From: an uncultured Kiloniellaceae bacterium
GTDB taxonomy: Bacteria; Pseudomonadota; Alphaproteobacteria; Kiloniellales; Kiloniellaceae
Reading direction: 5' to 3'
Assembly: GCA_947500035.1 (NCBI GenBank)
Contig: CANMQP010000001.1
Coordinates: forward strand, 1-64,000
Length of the DNA stretch: 64,000 nucleotides
The notes under the pieces are model-generated. The model saw nothing but the letters and a program-made list of their open reading frames with translations. It made no database searches and was not told the origin of the DNA. Positions within the stretch are counted from its first letter, which is position 1. Each line of letters opens with the position of its first letter. This document shows, piece by piece, positions 33,144 to 41,768 of this stretch. Both the position numbers and the translations under genes were made by a program.

Positions 33144-33785
33144 TTACTCCTGTTCCGGCTCAAGCGCCAGGCCGGTCCCGATCATGCTGTCGCGGGTCAC
33201 CAGATCGGCGAGTTCGCTCTCGCTCAGCCCGTCACTGCCCGCCGGGCGCATCGGGATCACCAAGTACCGCAGTTCCGCGGTCGAATCCCAGACCTTGATC
33301 TTCGTACTCTCGGGCAGCTCGACGCCAAACTCGCCGAGCACTTTGCGCGGCTCGTAGACGACACGGGACCTGTAAGGGGGGGACTTATACCAGACCGGGG
33401 GCAGTCCGAGTACCGGCCAGGGATAACAGGAACAGAGGGTGCAAACGACCATGTTGTGCTGTTCGGGACTGTTGAAAACGGCGTGCATATGCTCACCCTG
33501 CCGGCCTTCGAACCCAAACGAGTTGATCGCGGCGCTCGCGTCCTTTTCCAGCCAGGCCCGAAACTCAGGGTCCACCCAGGCTTTGGCCACGACTTTCGCG
33601 CCATTCCTGGGACCCACCTTATGCTCGTAGGTTTCGACCACGACATCGACCGCCGCGGGATCCACCAGCCCCTTTTCCACCAGAATGGTTTGCAGGGCGC
33701 GGACTTTCGCATCCATGTCGCTGAGATGATTGTCGTGATCGTGATGATGACCGTCAGAAATTTTCGCGCCCTCCCGAAAAGACAT
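33144..33785 (-). CDS. nthA: Cobalt-type nitrile hydratase alpha subunit
   Basis: A 213-residue catalytic subunit. The metal-binding claw VCTLCSC holds Cys115, Cys118 and Cys120; the threonine in the second position marks the cobalt type (iron enzymes have serine). In active enzymes two of these cysteines are oxidised after synthesis. The N terminus has a histidine-rich HHHDHDNH stretch, common in this subunit, and [19 protein letters not shown] and [18 protein letters not shown] follow family pattern. ATG at 33785 is preceded by GGAG. It is the first gene of the operon; about 220 bp upstream to the TRAP gene holds its promoter. Confidence 0.94.
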   Translation of the reverse strand: MSFREGAKISDGHHHDHDNHLSDMDAKVRALQTILVEKGLVDPAAVDVVVETYEHKVGPRNGAKVVAKAWVDPEFRAWLEKDASAAINSFGFEGRQGEHMHAVFNSPEQHNMVVCTLCSCYPWPVLGLPPVWYKSPPYRSRVVYEPRKVLGEFGVELPESTKIKVWDSTAELRYLVIPMRPAGSDGLSESELADLVTRDSMIGTGLALEPEQE

Positions 33786-34009
33786 ATGCTCCGATTATCA
33801 TGGAGATAGTTTGGAGGCTGCCCCCGTGGGGTTCAACGTAAAAGCACTCTTGCTCGCGAAAAGGTCAACGCGCAACGGAAAGAACGCACGCTCTCAGTCC
33901 GACATTCAGCCGAGCGTGTACATGTCCATTTCATCGGGACGACAACCGCCGGCTCCGGCGTTTCATCTGATCTGCATCCCGACTTGAGCCAGAACCCGGG
34001 TCCCTGCCC

Positions 34010-35287
34010 TCACCTGTAGATCAGGGTCGGCAGCCACATGGTGAAGAAGGGCACGAAGGTCATCAGCAGCAGAACCGTGACCAGCGGCACCAGGAAGGGC
34101 GCCGTTGCTATCACGCAGCGCTCGAAGGGAACCGACGACACCTTGGAAAGCACGTAAAGCACCATCCCCACCGGCGGCGTCAACAAGCCAAGCATCAGGT
34201 TCAGGATCAGAATGATTCCGAAATGCACCGGGTCGAGACCAATGGTGACGGCAACCGGCAGCAGCACCGGCACCAGAATGGTGATGGAAGCAATGGTCTC
34301 CATGAAGCAGCCGATGATCAAAACCATCAGGGTGATCAGCAGCAGGATCACGATCTTGTTGTCGGTGAATCCGAGCAGGATATCGGCGAACTGTCCCGCC
34401 ACCTGATTGGCGGTCAGGATCCAGCCGAAGATCGCCGAGCTGGCCACGATCATCAGGATGGCCGCGGTGGTCTCGATGGTGTCCATGGAGACCCGAAGGA
34501 TCCCGCGCCAGGTCAGGGTCCGGTAGACAATCAGGCCCAGGAAAGCGGAATAGGCCACAGCGGCGATCGCGGCCTCGGTCGGTGTAAAGACACCGGTGAT
34601 AATTCCGCCGACAATAATGATCGGTGTCATCAGCGGCAACGCGGCATCGAGCAGCGACTCAAAGAAATGCTTCACGCTGAAGCGTTCGTCACGCGGATAG
34701 TTTTTCAGGCGGGCTTTCCAGGCGACCATGATCATGAGGGCCATCGCCATCATCAATCCCGGTATCAGGCCGGCCGCGAAAAGCTGGCCGATCGATGTAT
34801 CGGCGATCACGCCGTAGATCACCAGGGGCAGCGACGGCGGAATGATCGGGCCGATGGTCGAGGACGCCGCAGTGATCCCGACGGAAAAATCCGTGTCGTA
34901 ACCGGCGTCACGCATAGCCTTAATTTCGATGTTGCCGAGCCCGCCGGCATCGGCCACCGCCGCCCCGGACATACCGGCAAAGATCACGCTGGCGCCGATA
35001 TTAACATGTCCCAGACCGCCATGGGCCCAGCCGACCGTCGCCCGCGCGAAATTGAAAATCTTGGTGGTGATCCCACCGGTGTTCATCAGGTGGCCGGCCA
35101 GAATGAAGAAGGGAATCGCGATCAGGGGAAAGCTGTTGATCCCGTTGATCATGTTGTGCAGGACCACGAGGCTCGGCATGCCATTAAAGAGGATGAAGGT
35201 CAGCGACGACAGCCCCAGCGCTACAGCGACCGGCACCCCCATCACCAGCAACACAAAGAGCATCAGAAAAAGAAAAAGGATCGACAT
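34010..35287 (-). CDS. TRAP transporter large permease
   Basis: A 425-residue DctM-type subunit. ATG at 35287 (MSILFLFLMLFVLLVMG) is used; the longer frame adds a polar leader that would run into the small permease. Motifs include MSGAAVADAGGLGNIEIKAM, STIGPIIPPSLPLVIYGVIADTSIGQLFAAGLIPG and LMLGLLTPPVGMVLYVLSKV split by turns. It belongs to the subgroup usual for sugar-acid and related TRAP systems rather than to the matM-like pair. It is 31 bp behind the small permease and forms an operon with it and the binding protein. No catabolic gene is attached, so the substrate is open. Confidence 0.92.
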   Translation of the reverse strand: MSILFLFLMLFVLLVMGVPVAVALGLSSLTFILFNGMPSLVVLHNMINGINSFPLIAIPFFILAGHLMNTGGITTKIFNFARATVGWAHGGLGHVNIGASVIFAGMSGAAVADAGGLGNIEIKAMRDAGYDTDFSVGITAASSTIGPIIPPSLPLVIYGVIADTSIGQLFAAGLIPGLMMAMALMIMVAWKARLKNYPRDERFSVKHFFESLLDAALPLMTPIIIVGGIITGVFTPTEAAIAAVAYSAFLGLIVYRTLTWRGILRVSMDTIETTAAILMIVASSAIFGWILTANQVAGQFADILLGFTDNKIVILLLITLMVLIIGCFMETIASITILVPVLLPVAVTIGLDPVHFGIILILNLMLGLLTPPVGMVLYVLSKVSSVPFERCVIATAPFLVPLVTVLLLMTFVPFFTMWLPTLIYR

Positions 35288-35318
35288 GCCAAGCTTTATC
35301 CTGCGGTCCTGGTGAGGG

Positions 35319-35891
35319 TCATTCGTTGATGGCGCGCTCTTCGAGCTGCGCGACGACATCGGAACTCGGCTGCCGGATTTTCTTGTACAGCCAGACGAGG
35401 GAATTGATCGCCATCAGCGCCAGGCAAACCGCGACGACCCAGTAGATCAGGCTCTTGGGGACATCGATGGAGACCATCTTTTGCCGGGTCTTGTCCGCCA
35501 GCAAAACCGCGACCCAGGCGAGATATCCGTAAAAGGCAACGTTGATGAACTCGACCAGTACGGCCACCGCCTTGCCGGCCTTGAGCGGCAGATAGCGATA
35601 AAAGAATTCGAGAAAGATGTGCGACCCCTTCCGCACGGCGGTCACGGCCCCGACATAGCCGACGATGATCAGAAGAAAGCGCGCGACCTCTTCCGTCCAT
35701 CCGAGCGAGTCATTGAGCACATAGCGGGTAAAGAACTGCAGAAACACGACAAGCATCAGCGCCCAGAAAACGACAAGCGCCGGGATGTCGATGAGTTTGA
35801 TATCGGAAATGTCGGCGTTGACCGTTTCAAACTCGATTTTGGGCAGCCCGCGTTCAGCGGGCTGCCCGTCATCGTGACTTGGTTCGTTCAT
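35319..35891 (-). CDS. TRAP transporter small permease
   Basis: A 190-residue DctQ subunit with four membrane segments after a 30-residue polar N terminus (MNEPSHDDGQPAERGL). Visible are IPALVVFWALMLVVFLQFFTRYVLNDSLGWTEEVARFLLIIVGYVGAVTAVRKGSHIFLEFFY across the first two segments and YWVVAVCLALMAINSLVWLYK near the end. The SLGWTEEVAR motif is characteristic of the family. It lies between the binding protein (23 bp) and the large permease (31 bp) of the same operon. Confidence 0.9.
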   Translation of the reverse strand: MNEPSHDDGQPAERGLPKIEFETVNADISDIKLIDIPALVVFWALMLVVFLQFFTRYVLNDSLGWTEEVARFLLIIVGYVGAVTAVRKGSHIFLEFFYRYLPLKAGKAVAVLVEFINVAFYGYLAWVAVLLADKTRQKMVSIDVPKSLIYWVVAVCLALMAINSLVWLYKKIRQPSSDVVAQLEERAINE

Positions 35892-35914
35892 CGGAGAAGC
35901 TTATCCGATCGGGC

Positions 35915-36907
35915 TCACTGACCCAAAGCGACAAATCGTTTGAACTGCTCGAGCGTGTAGGGCACGTCGTCCGCGGTCAGGCGTGGCTCGACCGCTTTCA
36001 TGAAGGGACCACGGTCGACCTTGTTGACCACGTTACCCTGCGCTTCGAACCATTCAGCGAGGCTCTGCTCGGCGGCATCAATCTCATTCGATGCCCGCGC
36101 GGCCGCTTCCTGGGTCACGGCGGTCAGGATGGCCGCGTCCGCTTCACCCAGCTTGTCCATGGTCGAACCGGAGACGATCGTCACCAGCGAATTGATGATA
36201 TGACCGGTCAGGTTGATGTGCTTCTGGACCTCGTAGAACTTCTTGAACTGGATCGTCGGCAGTGGATTTTCCTGCGCATCGACCACGCCCTGCTGCAGTG
36301 CGAGGTAAACTTCCGAGAAAGCCATAGGCGTTGGATTGGCATCGACCGCCTCGGGGAACATGACGTAGACCGGCGCGTTGGGAACGCGGATCTTCAGCCC
36401 TTCCATATCTGCGGGGGTCAGGATCGGCTTGTTCGAGGTGACGTGGCGCGCACCATAGTAGACCAGACCGGTGATGGTGTGGCCGGTCGCGTCTTTATAG
36501 CCCGCGCTCATTTCCTGGAAGAGGTCGCTGTCGCGGTAGGCTTTCCAGTGATCGAAATCACGCAGGATGAAGGGATAGTCGGAGATCGCAAGCGGACCAT
36601 AGGACCGAGCGGCGAACGCCGGGCCGGTGTAAATCATGTCTACGGACCCGATCGCGAGGCCTTCATTGATGTCGACTTCCTTGCCCAGGGACGATGCCGG
36701 GAAGACCTGAATTTCGTAGCGGCCGTCGGTGCGCTTTTTGAATTCTTCAGCCGCCCAGAGCGCGGCGGTGTTGTAGGGCGAACCTGCTTCGTAAACATGT
36801 GCCCACTTGAGCACCTCAGCGGCCTGAGTGAGGGTCGCGCCGGTCAAAATCGAAGCGGCGGCAACGAAGCCGGATGCCGCACTGAGAAACTGCTTGCGGT
36901 TGATCAT
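35915..36907 (-). CDS. TRAP substrate-binding protein (DctP family)
   Basis: A 330-residue periplasmic receptor. The signal peptide (MINRKQFLSAASGFVAAASILTG) is cleaved near TQA-AEVLKWAH. The ligand-binding core shows LKIRVPNAPVYVMF (binding arginine) and FSEVYLALQQGVVDAQENPLPTIQ, the conserved Asn/Gln loop. ATG at 36907 follows AGGGAGAAAA. The sequence fits binding proteins for sugar acids, sialic acid and C4-dicarboxylates, so the actual ligand is unknown. The XRE regulator at 37377, divergent with a 469-bp gap, is a possible but unproven partner. Confidence 0.92.
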   Translation of the reverse strand: MINRKQFLSAASGFVAAASILTGATLTQAAEVLKWAHVYEAGSPYNTAALWAAEEFKKRTDGRYEIQVFPASSLGKEVDINEGLAIGSVDMIYTGPAFAARSYGPLAISDYPFILRDFDHWKAYRDSDLFQEMSAGYKDATGHTITGLVYYGARHVTSNKPILTPADMEGLKIRVPNAPVYVMFPEAVDANPTPMAFSEVYLALQQGVVDAQENPLPTIQFKKFYEVQKHINLTGHIINSLVTIVSGSTMDKLGEADAAILTAVTQEAAARASNEIDAAEQSLAEWFEAQGNVVNKVDRGPFMKAVEPRLTADDVPYTLEQFKRFVALGQ

Positions 36908-37376
36908 AAATTTTCTCCCTAAAGTGCTATTTTACAGCCCCGCGCAACATGGACTTTTGCCTGCGTCGCGTCGGGGCCAAGAGCTTACTAAAATGCTAGC
37001 ACATAAGATCGCCACAGCGAAAGTTGCATTTTCTGACCAATGCTCCGGCTGGCACACCGCTTCATCCGGGCCCCGGCGCCAACGACAAATCTTGCAGTAA
37101 ATTCAATCGACTGACTTACGGATTTATGTCGCCAGGTGCGGTTTCCAACCACAGGATCTCCCGTCTTTCTCAAAACAACTGCCCCGAGCCAAAAACGGAA
37201 TTCGGGTGAAATCAGGTCCGGACCACGCCTGTAAGTAGATTCCCGAATTGAGCTCTATATCGCTTTCGAGATAGATCGCACCCTCGGAACCGCAGCCGCC
37301 CAAAGGCGCGTGCAGGCGAGATCCGGTCGCCCCGGAAAATCAGTTTAAAAGACCTCTGCCCAGGAGCGCGAAAGCG
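36908..37376. other. Intergenic region, no gene seen
   Basis: A 469-bp gap between a divergent TRAP operon and the XRE gene. It must contain both promoters. I found no strong palindrome, RNA gene or convincing ORF in it. Confidence 0.5.
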
Positions 37377-37682
37377 ATGGAAAACGAGAGAGACGATGTT
37401 GTATTGAACCGCTACGTCGGCCGGCACCTGAAGCTACACCGCAAACGTATGGGACTGACCCAAGACAAGCTTGCCCGCAAGCTGGATCTGAGCATCGTCG
37501 ACATCCAGAACGCTGAGTTGGGGCTGAACCGCTTACCGGCGGTAACGCTCTATGAAGCCTGCGAGATTTTCGAGATCTCGCTGCGCAGCTTTTTTGGCGA
37601 CTTCATCGCGGCGCAAAGCGAGGCCTCTAACCGCCAGACATCCCCAGAGCTGCAACAACAGCCATCTACCCGGAGCGTCTGA
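37377..37682 (+). CDS. Small XRE-family DNA-binding protein
   Basis: A 101-residue protein. An N-terminal helix-turn-helix (about 10-70) contains RHLKLHRKRMGLTQDKLARKLDLSIVDIQNAELGLNRLPAVTLYEACEIFEI, of which the recognition helix is around LSIVDIQNAE. A polar tail (SEASNRQTSPELQQQPSTRSV) ends it. AGGAG precedes the ATG at good distance. It has no ligand domain. Such orphan XRE proteins regulate varied genes; the divergent TRAP operon is a candidate. It converges on the rhodanese gene, with a shared terminator between them. Confidence 0.85.
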   Translation: MENERDDVVLNRYVGRHLKLHRKRMGLTQDKLARKLDLSIVDIQNAELGLNRLPAVTLYEACEIFEISLRSFFGDFIAAQSEASNRQTSPELQQQPSTRSV

Positions 37683-37765
37683 GTCTCCTCCGTGCTCGGG
37701 AAGATGGCAATCGGCCCCTCCCCGCGTCTTCGCTATCCCGGCCTGAACCGCATCCTGATCAGCGC

Positions 37766-37799
37766 AAAAAAAATAGAAGGCGGCCCGCTGGCCGCCTTC
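37766..37799 (-). terminator. Rho-independent terminator of the rhodanese operon
   Basis: On the minus strand a nine-base stem GAAGGCGGC / GCCGCCTTC closes a six-base loop, followed by TATTTTTTTT-like U-run. The stem is at 37776-37784 and 37791-37799. It lies just after the rhodanese stop and may also help terminate the convergent XRE transcript. Confidence 0.85.
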
Positions 37800-37825
37800 C
37801 TTATTGCTGCCCTGCTATGGGCTCC

Positions 37826-38713
37826 CTAGACGTCTTTATCGACCGGCAGATCACCGGCGGTGCCCCACTCCGCCCAGGAGCGGTGGTAGACTCTGACCTT
37901 CGGGTAGCCAAGCAACCGCAGCGCAACGTAGCTGTGCGAGGAGGCCAATCCGGTCTGACAGTGAATGACCACATTTCTGGCGTCGGTCACACCCTGCGCT
38001 GCGAAATGATCGGCAAGATCTGCTGGCGACTTGAAGGTTCCGTCTTCGTCCAGATTCCCCTTCCACGGCAGGTTCTTTGCCCAAGGAATGTGACCTTTGG
38101 CGTAGAGCGTGGTGGGCCGGACATCGATTACCACCGTATTGCTGTCGTCACGGGTTTCGAGGATGTAGTCCGCGGAGGCATGCCGACGAGGCGTGATCGC
38201 CGGTGCAAAGCGTGCGGGCTGATGATCGCCGGCATCCTGCGAGAGCTCATATCCCGCCGCCGTCCAGGCACTCAGACCACCGTTAAGCAAAGCCACGTTC
38301 CGATGGCCGTAATGCTCGCTCAGCCAGAACATACGCGCGGCGTGGAACCCCGCCTTGTCATCGTAATAGACGACACGGCTATCCGCAGTGATTCCGAGCG
38401 CGCTCAGGATTTGCGTAATCTCGGCTTCGGATTTCAATGCGCCTTCGATCGGAGAACTGGAGTCCACGACTTCGTTCGGATCGAGGTGCCGCGCACCGGG
38501 AATATGACCGGCGGCGTACTCCGCCTCGCTGCGCACGTCGATCACTACGACATTGCCTTCGCTGTGACCACCGCCGGTCAGCTGTGCGAGGTCCGTTGCA
38601 TTCACAAGGAGTTCGGGGTTTGCATAATCACCCGCATTGGCACAAGCGGATGTCGCGAGTGCCGCACCCAGAAGGGCGCCAAAATAGATTTTGCGCTTTA
38701 GGAGCGTGAACAT
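37826..38713 (-). CDS. Exported two-domain rhodanese (thiosulfate/3-mercaptopyruvate sulfurtransferase family)
   Basis: A 295-residue protein with two rhodanese domains. A signal peptide (MFTLLKRKIYFGALLGAALATSACANA) sends it to the periplasm. The N-terminal inactive-type domain has VIDVRSEAEYAAGHIPGARHL, and the C-terminal active domain has VIDVRPTTLYAKGHIP and the active-site loop HCQTGLASSH with Cys252. The CQTGLAS loop differs from the CGSGVT loop of mercaptopyruvate sulfurtransferases, so the substrate is unsure. It is 35 bp behind the peroxiredoxin gene on the same strand and ends in a strong terminator. Confidence 0.88.
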   Translation of the reverse strand: MFTLLKRKIYFGALLGAALATSACANAGDYANPELLVNATDLAQLTGGGHSEGNVVVIDVRSEAEYAAGHIPGARHLDPNEVVDSSSPIEGALKSEAEITQILSALGITADSRVVYYDDKAGFHAARMFWLSEHYGHRNVALLNGGLSAWTAAGYELSQDAGDHQPARFAPAITPRRHASADYILETRDDSNTVVIDVRPTTLYAKGHIPWAKNLPWKGNLDEDGTFKSPADLADHFAAQGVTDARNVVIHCQTGLASSHSYVALRLLGYPKVRVYHRSWAEWGTAGDLPVDKDV

Positions 38714-38748
38714 ATCTGCGTCCTGTAAAAAGTGTGAAGAGTAAAGAG

Positions 38749-39420
38749 TTATTGGGCCGTCCCACCGGGCTGCCCCACGACCCGGAGATAGGGGCGCTCG
38801 GCCGTCCAGCCCCGGGGAAAGGCCTTGCGGGCTTCTTCGTCGGAAACCGATGGCACGATGATAACGTCTTCGCCCTGACGCCAGTTGGCCGGGGTCGCAA
38901 CCTTGTGCATGGCAGTCAATTGAAGACTGTCGATCACGCGCAGGATTTCACTGAAGTCCCGACCCGTGGTCATGGGATAGGTCAGGGTCAACATGATCTT
39001 TTTGCTGGGGTCGATCACGAAAACGGAGCGTGCCGTAGCATTGTCCATCGCTGTGCGGCCATCCGCCTTATCGCCCGCGTCGGCCGGCAGCATGCCATAG
39101 AGCTTTGCCACCGCCAGATCGGAGTCCGCAATCAGGGGATAGTCCGGTGCCACCCCCTGAGTTGCGCGGATATCCTCGGACCATTCAAGATGCGCCTTGA
39201 TCGGATCCACGCTCAGGCCGATGACCTTTACACCGCGTTTGGTGAACTCGGGGTGCAGCCGCGCCATCATCCCCAGTTCCGTGGTGCAGACCGGTGTGAA
39301 GTCCTTCGGGTGGGAAAAGAGCACGCACCAGTCCGAGCCGATCCACTCGTGAAACATGATCGGCCCCTTGGTGGTCTCGGCCTTAAAGTCGGGTGCCATA
39401 TCGCCTATGGTCAGTGCCAT
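38749..39420 (-). CDS. 1-Cys peroxiredoxin (Prx6 type)
   Basis: A 223-residue thiol peroxidase that reduces peroxides. The peroxidatic Cys45 is in FTPVCTTELG, and the catalytic triad motif HPKDFTPVCT is complete. The C-terminal extension (YPMTTGRDFSEILRVIDSLQLT and VSDEEARKAFPRGW) and the absence of a second resolving cysteine in the usual place fit the Prx6 group. It is the first gene of a two-gene operon with the exported rhodanese. ATG at 39420 is preceded by AAAGGAAGACTC. Confidence 0.94.
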   Translation of the reverse strand: MALTIGDMAPDFKAETTKGPIMFHEWIGSDWCVLFSHPKDFTPVCTTELGMMARLHPEFTKRGVKVIGLSVDPIKAHLEWSEDIRATQGVAPDYPLIADSDLAVAKLYGMLPADAGDKADGRTAMDNATARSVFVIDPSKKIMLTLTYPMTTGRDFSEILRVIDSLQLTAMHKVATPANWRQGEDVIIVPSVSDEEARKAFPRGWTAERPYLRVVGQPGGTAQ

Positions 39421-39555
39421 GAGTCTTCCTTTCAGATTTTTTAGATCCCGGTCTCCGCGGCGATATTGCGCCCTTCGGAGCCGCTTTAGAGGATTTAAGG
39501 GCAGCGGAGGTCAAAGACCTGAAAGACTTCGGAAGCTTTTCTGAAAAGCGTTCGC

Positions 39556-39621
39556 TTAGAGCAGATCCGGTTTAGATGGAATCGCCTTCGGCGATCCGTC
39601 GCACCGGTGAATCTGCTCTAA
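39556..39621. repeat. Palindromic intergenic element 1
   Basis: A 66-bp imperfect palindrome. Outer arms TTAGAGCAGAT and ATCTGCTCTAA are perfect complements. CCGGT/ACCGG and an inner ATCGCC-TTC-GGCGAT stem continue inward. It looks like one of the dispersed palindromic units of alphaproteobacterial genomes, though I cannot confirm other copies. Confidence 0.7.
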
Positions 39622-39631
39622 CTATATGATG

Positions 39632-39695
39632 TAGAGCGGGTTCACATGTTTTAGCGAAAACACAGAGTGTTGCCGTTAAAACATGACGCGCTCTA
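39632..39695. repeat. Palindromic intergenic element 2
   Basis: A second palindrome 10 bp after the first. TAGAGCG (39632) pairs with CGCTCTA (39689), and CATGTTTTA (39645) with TAAAACATG (39677). Both elements share the TAGAGC outer ends, so they seem to be two related units side by side. Confidence 0.7.
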
Positions 39696-39724
39696 GGCGC
39701 CTAACGTGCTGAGCAAGCCCCCGC

Positions 39725-39763
39725 AAAAAAAGGCCCGGGAACCGCACAGCGGCACCAGGCTTT
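39725..39763 (-). terminator. Terminator of the winged-helix/TPR regulator gene
   Basis: On the minus strand a GC-rich stem beginning AAAGCCTGG, centred on CCGC-TGT-GCGG and closing with CCCGGGCC, is followed by seven U residues. It lies 36-74 bp after the stop at 39799. Confidence 0.7.
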
Positions 39764-39798
39764 CAACAGGGTCTTTTCAATCAGACAGGCGGCGAGAT

Positions 39799-41061
39799 TT
39801 ATGCGGCGCCGACAGCCCGGGTTGCGTTGCGGAAGGTTTTATTGCCTTTCAAGAGCGCGAGTGTCGGTTCTGCGAGCAACCATTCTTTGTGGCGCCACCC
39901 GAGATCGACGACGCGTTCAAAGGTTTGAGACGCGGCCTCGACCTCACCGACTTGCGCCAACGCGACCACGTCGTAGAACTGCAGCGGGGAACGGTAACCC
40001 TCCTGGGCATTCAACGCACGCCAGCAACTCTCATAATCGCCCAGGATCGCGTGGAGAGGGCCGAGTGTATTGCGCGCGCGGGCTTCCGTCGGGTCCGCGG
40101 TGATCCGTGCCTGCACCCTGGCAAGACAGGCGTAAGCGCTTCGCTGGCTTCTGACCGGGTCGAACACCATGGCCGCGCGCGCGGCGAGATAGAGCGGACG
40201 AAGGTCATCCGGATTGAGCTCGCCTGCCCGCTCCGCAAAGCTCACCGCGCCTCTATAGTCCTGCATTGCAAGCAGGGTACGCGCACCCAGATAGTGTATT
40301 TCACTGTCGCCCGGGTCTCGCGCAAGTCCCTGCGCAAGCGCGGCCCGCGCGCGATCCGCATTGCCGTATGCGCCTTGTGCAAAAGCCATTGCGGCGTAAC
40401 AGATGCCCAGATCGGGCCGCAGCCGAAGCGCTGTCTCGGCGTGCTCAAGGGCTTTGATTAATCCATCGTCTTCTCCGCGTTGGTATAGCCAGCGGTAACA
40501 GAGTGCAATCGCGTATTCGGCATGGCCCAGCGCGAAATTCGGCGCCGTTTCCACAGCCGCCTTTGCCAGGGCCTCGGGCTCCAAAAAACCGCCCCGTCCG
40601 CTGCGCGCGATGGCCCGGCGCGCATCGAGGCAGAGCCCGTAGGCCTCCAGGTCGAAACAATCGTTCGCTTCACTCAGGAGGGAAGAATCGTTCGCCCCGG
40701 TTTCAAGCAAAACAGGCGCGGTCAGGCGATAACCGTATTTCGGGATCGTCTCGATCATCCGGCCCGATCCACGGCGATCGTCAAACGCCCGCCGGAGTTC
40801 CGTGATCGCCTGGGTCAGACTGTCGTCCCCGACAATAACGTCAGGCCATACCACGTCCAAAAGCGCCTCACGCGCGACCGCCTGCCCCTCGCTCGCCGCC
40901 AGAACTTCGAGCAGCCTGGCCGCACGCGGACTCACCCGCTTGACCGCGTTACCATCCGTTACGCTGCGGCTCGAGAGATCGACCCGCCAGGTACCAACGT
41001 GAAAAGAGCGATCGGCCAAGGTGAAGCGTTCACGGGCAAGAGGTGACTTTGAAGACCCCAT
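39799..41061 (-). CDS. Winged-helix (OmpR/CadC-type DNA-binding) regulator with TPR-like region
   Basis: A 420-residue protein. The N-terminal trans_reg_C winged helix (about 15-115) contains LSPRAARLL-like VSPRAARLLEVLAASEGQAVAREALLDVVWPDVIVGDDSLTQAITELRRAF and IPKYGYRL. No membrane segment follows, unlike CadC. The remaining ~300 residues are alanine-rich helices with TPR-like repeats (ALEHAETALRLRPDLGICYAAMAFAQGAYGNADRARAALAQGLARDPGDSEIHY). It is a soluble regulator of unknown signal. ATG at 41061 is used; a TTG three codons earlier is the alternative. Confidence 0.85.
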   Translation of the reverse strand: MGSSKSPLARERFTLADRSFHVGTWRVDLSSRSVTDGNAVKRVSPRAARLLEVLAASEGQAVAREALLDVVWPDVIVGDDSLTQAITELRRAFDDRRGSGRMIETIPKYGYRLTAPVLLETGANDSSLLSEANDCFDLEAYGLCLDARRAIARSGRGGFLEPEALAKAAVETAPNFALGHAEYAIALCYRWLYQRGEDDGLIKALEHAETALRLRPDLGICYAAMAFAQGAYGNADRARAALAQGLARDPGDSEIHYLGARTLLAMQDYRGAVSFAERAGELNPDDLRPLYLAARAAMVFDPVRSQRSAYACLARVQARITADPTEARARNTLGPLHAILGDYESCWRALNAQEGYRSPLQFYDVVALAQVGEVEAASQTFERVVDLGWRHKEWLLAEPTLALLKGNKTFRNATRAVGAA

Positions 41062-41435
41062 ACAGCACAACCTAGAAGAATAGTTTGCCTAAAAATTAAG
41101 CTTACCTAACCGAGAATATATTGACTGTATACCTATATTTTCATCACGTCTTCGTGAGTCATAAGGCGAGCGGGACAAACAGTATGAGGCGTGGCCCCGT
41201 TTGATCGCATAACAACGCGTTCGCTGGATGAAGAGCGGAAACGCAGCTGATGTCTGTGTTGGGTCGATCGAAACCCGGCACAAGGCGCGCAACTTTCGCC
41301 ATGGCTTCCAGTTTTGAGCGGCTATCTAAAACAATCGTTTGCGACGCATCCTCGAAAACTGCCAATCGTCGCCCCCTTCACTTGCGACGGTTGTGCGGAC
41401 GAAGCTGCCGCTCCCAGACCCATGATGAATGTCAG
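41062..41435. other. Intergenic region, nothing recognised
   Basis: About 374 bp, lower in GC than its surroundings, between the regulator start and the stop of the ArsR gene. I see no convincing gene, palindrome or terminator. Confidence 0.45.
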
Positions 41436-41768
41436 CTAAGTGCTTTTGTCAGATCGCTTGCCGCGTTCAATCTCAGTTGCCAGTGCTTCCATGTTGGAAA
41501 CCCAGAAGTGGCGAAGTCGATCCAACCATGCGTCCACATCGTCAAATCCCGCAGGATCGATTTCGTAACAGCGCTTTGCACCGTCTTTCCGCACTTTTGC
41601 AAAGCCGGTGTCGCGCAAGATTCGAAGATGCTGTGACACTGCGGATTGGGAAATGCCAAACTCGGCCTCAACGGCTTTGACGATTTCACCAGACGCATGT
41701 TCCCTTTGCGAAATCAGCTCTAGAGTTCGCCTTCGCACGGGGTCGGCCAGCACATCAAAGGCGTTCAT
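41436..41768 (-). CDS. ArsR-family transcriptional regulator
   Basis: A 110-residue winged-helix protein: MNAFDVLADPVRRRTLELISQREHASGEIVKAVEAEFGISQSAVSQHLRILRDTGFAKVRKDG runs across helices 1-4 and the wing, without the CVC metal site of arsenic sensors. Such metal-free ArsR proteins often pair with an SRPBCC protein. It begins within the last codons of the upstream gene (4-bp overlap), so the pair is one operon, and it probably represses its own transcription through the palindrome at 42428. Confidence 0.92.
   Translation of the reverse strand: MNAFDVLADPVRRRTLELISQREHASGEIVKAVEAEFGISQSAVSQHLRILRDTGFAKVRKDGAKRCYEIDPAGFDDVDAWLDRLRHFWVSNMEALATEIERGKRSDKST

Noticed and set aside
33144-33785. 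Iron-type or thiocyanate-type nitrile hydratase
   Set aside because: The claw reads VCTLCSC, the cobalt-type sequence, and the gene order with a small accessory gene is that of nitrile hydratase rather than a three-subunit thiocyanate hydrolase.
34223-35329. 368-codon plus-strand open frame
   Set aside because: Antisense to the TRAP large permease; its His/Asp/Arg/Gln-rich composition is the typical mirror of a membrane protein gene.
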